The translations under genes and the position numbers were made by a program. A DNA stretch of 7,545 bases from Acidobacteriota bacterium (GTDB lineage: Bacteria > Acidobacteriota > Terriglobia > Bryobacterales > Bryobacteraceae): positions 1 through 7,545 of the forward strand of contig VFZQ01000246.1 of assembly GCA_016871135.1 (NCBI GenBank). Reading direction: 5' to 3'. Positions 5,958-7,545 of this stretch are shown one piece after another. The notes below the pieces were generated by a model. That model did not search any database. It was given only the letters and a program-made list of their open reading frames with translations, and was not told the DNA's origin. The stretch's first letter is position 1. Each line of letters begins with the position of its first letter.

Positions 5958-7524
5958 GGTCAAACTCGATGCCTTGTGCCAGAGGAAGTTCTTCGGACCA
6001 GTTGATGGTAACGGTTTGGCGGCGCATGTACGCCTTCCAGGCGTCCGAGCCCGACTCGCGCCCGCCGCCTGTATCCTTCTCGCCGCCGAACGCCCCGCCG
6101 ATCTCGGCGCCGCTGGTTCCGATGTTGACGTTGGCGATCCCACAGTCGCTGCCGGCATGGCCGAGAAAGCGCTCGGCGTTGCGAAGATTGTCGGTGAAGA
6201 TGGCGCTCGACAGGCCTTGTGGCACGTCGTTTTGCTGGCGGATCGCGTCATCCAAATCGTCGAAGAACATGACGTAGAGAATCGGTGCGAAGACCTCGAC
6301 CTTGGTGATCGCCATCGATGAGTTCGCCAGCACCAGCGCGGGCCGGCAATAGAGTCCGCCCAGTAGCGGCTTGCCTTCGTAATCGAGTTCGACGCGCTCG
6401 CCGCCGAAGAACAATTCACCGCCTTGCTCGCGTGCGTCGGCAAGGCCTTGCTCCATCTGGTTGATCGCGCTCTGATCGATCAGCGGCCCGCACAGCGTCT
6501 TTGGATCGAGTGGATGACCGACACGGATTTTCGTCCACATCTTCTTCAGATATTCGACGTACTCATCGGCGCAGTCCCGATGAATGAACAGCCGCCGCAG
6601 CGTGGTGCAGCGTTGACCCGCCGTGCCGACCGCGCCGAACAGCACGGCGCGCATCACGAGTTGGGGATTGGCGTCGGGCATTACGATCAGACCGTTGTTG
6701 CCGCCCAGCTCGAGAAGCGTGCGGCCGAGCCGCTCGCCGACCACCTCAGCCACGCGCCGGCCCATGTGACACGATCCGGTCGCCGAAACCAGCGGCACAC
6801 GGCGATCGGCGATCATCCGCTCGCCAATTACATCGCCGCGCCCGTTGACCAGCGTGAACACGCCCGCGAATCCGTGACGCTCCATCACGCGGCGCACGAT
6901 GTTGTGGACCGCGATCGAAGTCAGCGGCGTCTTCTCGGACGGTTTCCAAATCACGCAATCGCCGCAGACCGCGGCAATCAAAGCGTTCCAACTCCACACC
7001 GCCACAGGGAAGTTGAAGGCGGTGATGCAGCCAATCAAGCCGAGCGGATGCCACTGCTCGTACATGCGATGAGCCGGGCGTTCGCTGTGCATCGTTAAGC
7101 CGTATAGCTGGCGTGACAGGCCAACGGCGAAGTCGGCGATATCGTTCATCTCCTGCACTTCGCCGCGCCCTTCGGCCAGGATCTTGCCGGCTTCCAGCGA
7201 GACCAACATGCCGAGGTCATCTTTGGCCGAGCGTAGTTCGTTGCCGATCTCGCGAACGATTTCGCCGCGCCGCGGCGCTGGTGTATCGCGCCACTTCGGC
7301 CACGCATGCCGCGCCGTGTAGGCGGCGTCATCGTAGTCTTCTTCTAGGCCGAGCGTTACAGAAGCCAACCGCCGGCCGTCGGCGGGCGATAGAACATCGA
7401 TCTCCTCGCCGCCGGGCGAAGCCCAATCGTCGTGATAGACGCCCGAATTGCGTTCTTCGATTCCGAGCCGCCGCAACAACTGGCGCACCTGCGTCTGGTC
7501 GAGCGACGAATCGAGGATGGACAT
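5953..7524 (-). CDS. amaB: ALDH7-family aldehyde dehydrogenase (aminoadipate semialdehyde / piperideine-6-carboxylate dehydrogenase)
   Basis: This 523-residue protein closely follows the antiquitin (ALDH7) pattern: NSGVYHDDW near the N terminus, GEVQE (121-125), FNFPVAVWSWN (170-180), LLELGGNN (270-277), GTAGQRCTT (300-308), SGAEIGGAFGGEK (471-483) and a C-terminal LPLAQGIEF. Catalytic Cys306, general base Glu272, oxyanion Asn171 and NAD-binding Lys194 are present. Arg305 beside the cysteine and the Glu of GEVQE correspond to residues that hold the substrate carboxylate in human ALDH7A1. The expected reaction is NAD-dependent oxidation of 2-aminoadipate semialdehyde (in equilibrium with piperideine-6-carboxylate) to 2-aminoadipate in lysine catabolism. 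The usual SFTGST segment reads SATGSCHMG (247-255), a minor deviation. ATG at 7524 gives the family-length N terminus, and only 21 bp lie beyond it in the window, with no strong Shine-Dalgarno. No other lysine-catabolism gene is visible, so the pathway role is inferred from the family. Confidence 0.92.
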   Translation of the reverse strand: MSILDSSLDQTQVRQLLRRLGIEERNSGVYHDDWASPGGEEIDVLSPADGRRLASVTLGLEEDYDDAAYTARHAWPKWRDTPAPRRGEIVREIGNELRSAKDDLGMLVSLEAGKILAEGRGEVQEMNDIADFAVGLSRQLYGLTMHSERPAHRMYEQWHPLGLIGCITAFNFPVAVWSWNALIAAVCGDCVIWKPSEKTPLTSIAVHNIVRRVMERHGFAGVFTLVNGRGDVIGERMIADRRVPLVSATGSCHMGRRVAEVVGERLGRTLLELGGNNGLIVMPDANPQLVMRAVLFGAVGTAGQRCTTLRRLFIHRDCADEYVEYLKKMWTKIRVGHPLDPKTLCGPLIDQSAINQMEQGLADAREQGGELFFGGERVELDYEGKPLLGGLYCRPALVLANSSMAITKVEVFAPILYVMFFDDLDDAIRQQNDVPQGLSSAIFTDNLRNAERFLGHAGSDCGIANVNIGTSGAEIGGAFGGEKDTGGGRESGSDAWKAYMRRQTVTINWSEELPLAQGIEFDL

Positions 7525-7545
7525 TCCGCTAGCCTAACGTAAGAG

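Noticed and set aside
5921..6443. Open frames on both strands within the ALDH 3' region
   Set aside because: They overlap the well-supported ALDH7 reading frame, and their translations lack family motifs and carry skewed Arg/Ser/Ala composition.
1..7545. A new defence, mobile or biosynthetic system spanning the window
   Set aside because: There are no transposase, integrase, nuclease, toxin, NRPS/PKS or repeat arrays. The genes belong to four apparent transcription units with unrelated families.

Overview
The window is a 7.5 kb stretch of GC-rich (roughly 60%) bacterial chromosome, almost fully coding, with one gene cut at the left edge and six complete genes. No RNA genes, mobile elements, CRISPR arrays or phage genes were found. 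The protein types, the lack of clear Shine-Dalgarno sites and the TATGAT-type -10 boxes placed almost on the start codons suggest Acidobacteriota (Solibacter/Bryobacter-like). That placement is inference from general familiarity, not from a marker gene.

Plus strand, 1-2710: the 3' end of an unrecognised protein overlaps by ATGA a DUF362 protein that carries a combined Tat/lipoprotein-type leader. It is followed 20 bp later by a roughly 500-residue FAD-dependent oxidoreductase of the amine-oxidase / UDP-galactopyranose-mutase-like group. The three look like one co-directional unit, although a -10-like box precedes the third gene.

Plus strand, 2795-5366: a secreted or membrane-associated SH3b-TPR-peptidase MA (HExxH) protein is followed after a 97 bp gap by a LarA-family nickel-pincer racemase/epimerase. 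The LarA homologue keeps every catalytic and cofactor residue I could align by spacing to lactate racemase. No cofactor-synthesis genes (larB, larC, larE) are in the window.

Minus strand, 7524-5356: an ALDH7-type aldehyde dehydrogenase (antiquitin / piperideine-6-carboxylate dehydrogenase) precedes, by 15 bp, a short-LID adenylate kinase. The kinase gene converges on larA, and their stop codons overlap by 11 bp.

The genes do not form one recognisable pathway. The plausible shared themes are weak: 2-hydroxy-acid and amino-acid semialdehyde metabolism for larA and the ALDH, and envelope functions for the DUF362 protein, the oxidoreductase and the peptidase. I see no clear undescribed multi-gene system. 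The points most worth following are the intact LarA homologue of unknown substrate, the SH3b-TPR-peptidase MA architecture, the start-proximal TATGAT boxes, and a switch in synonymous base use at larA.
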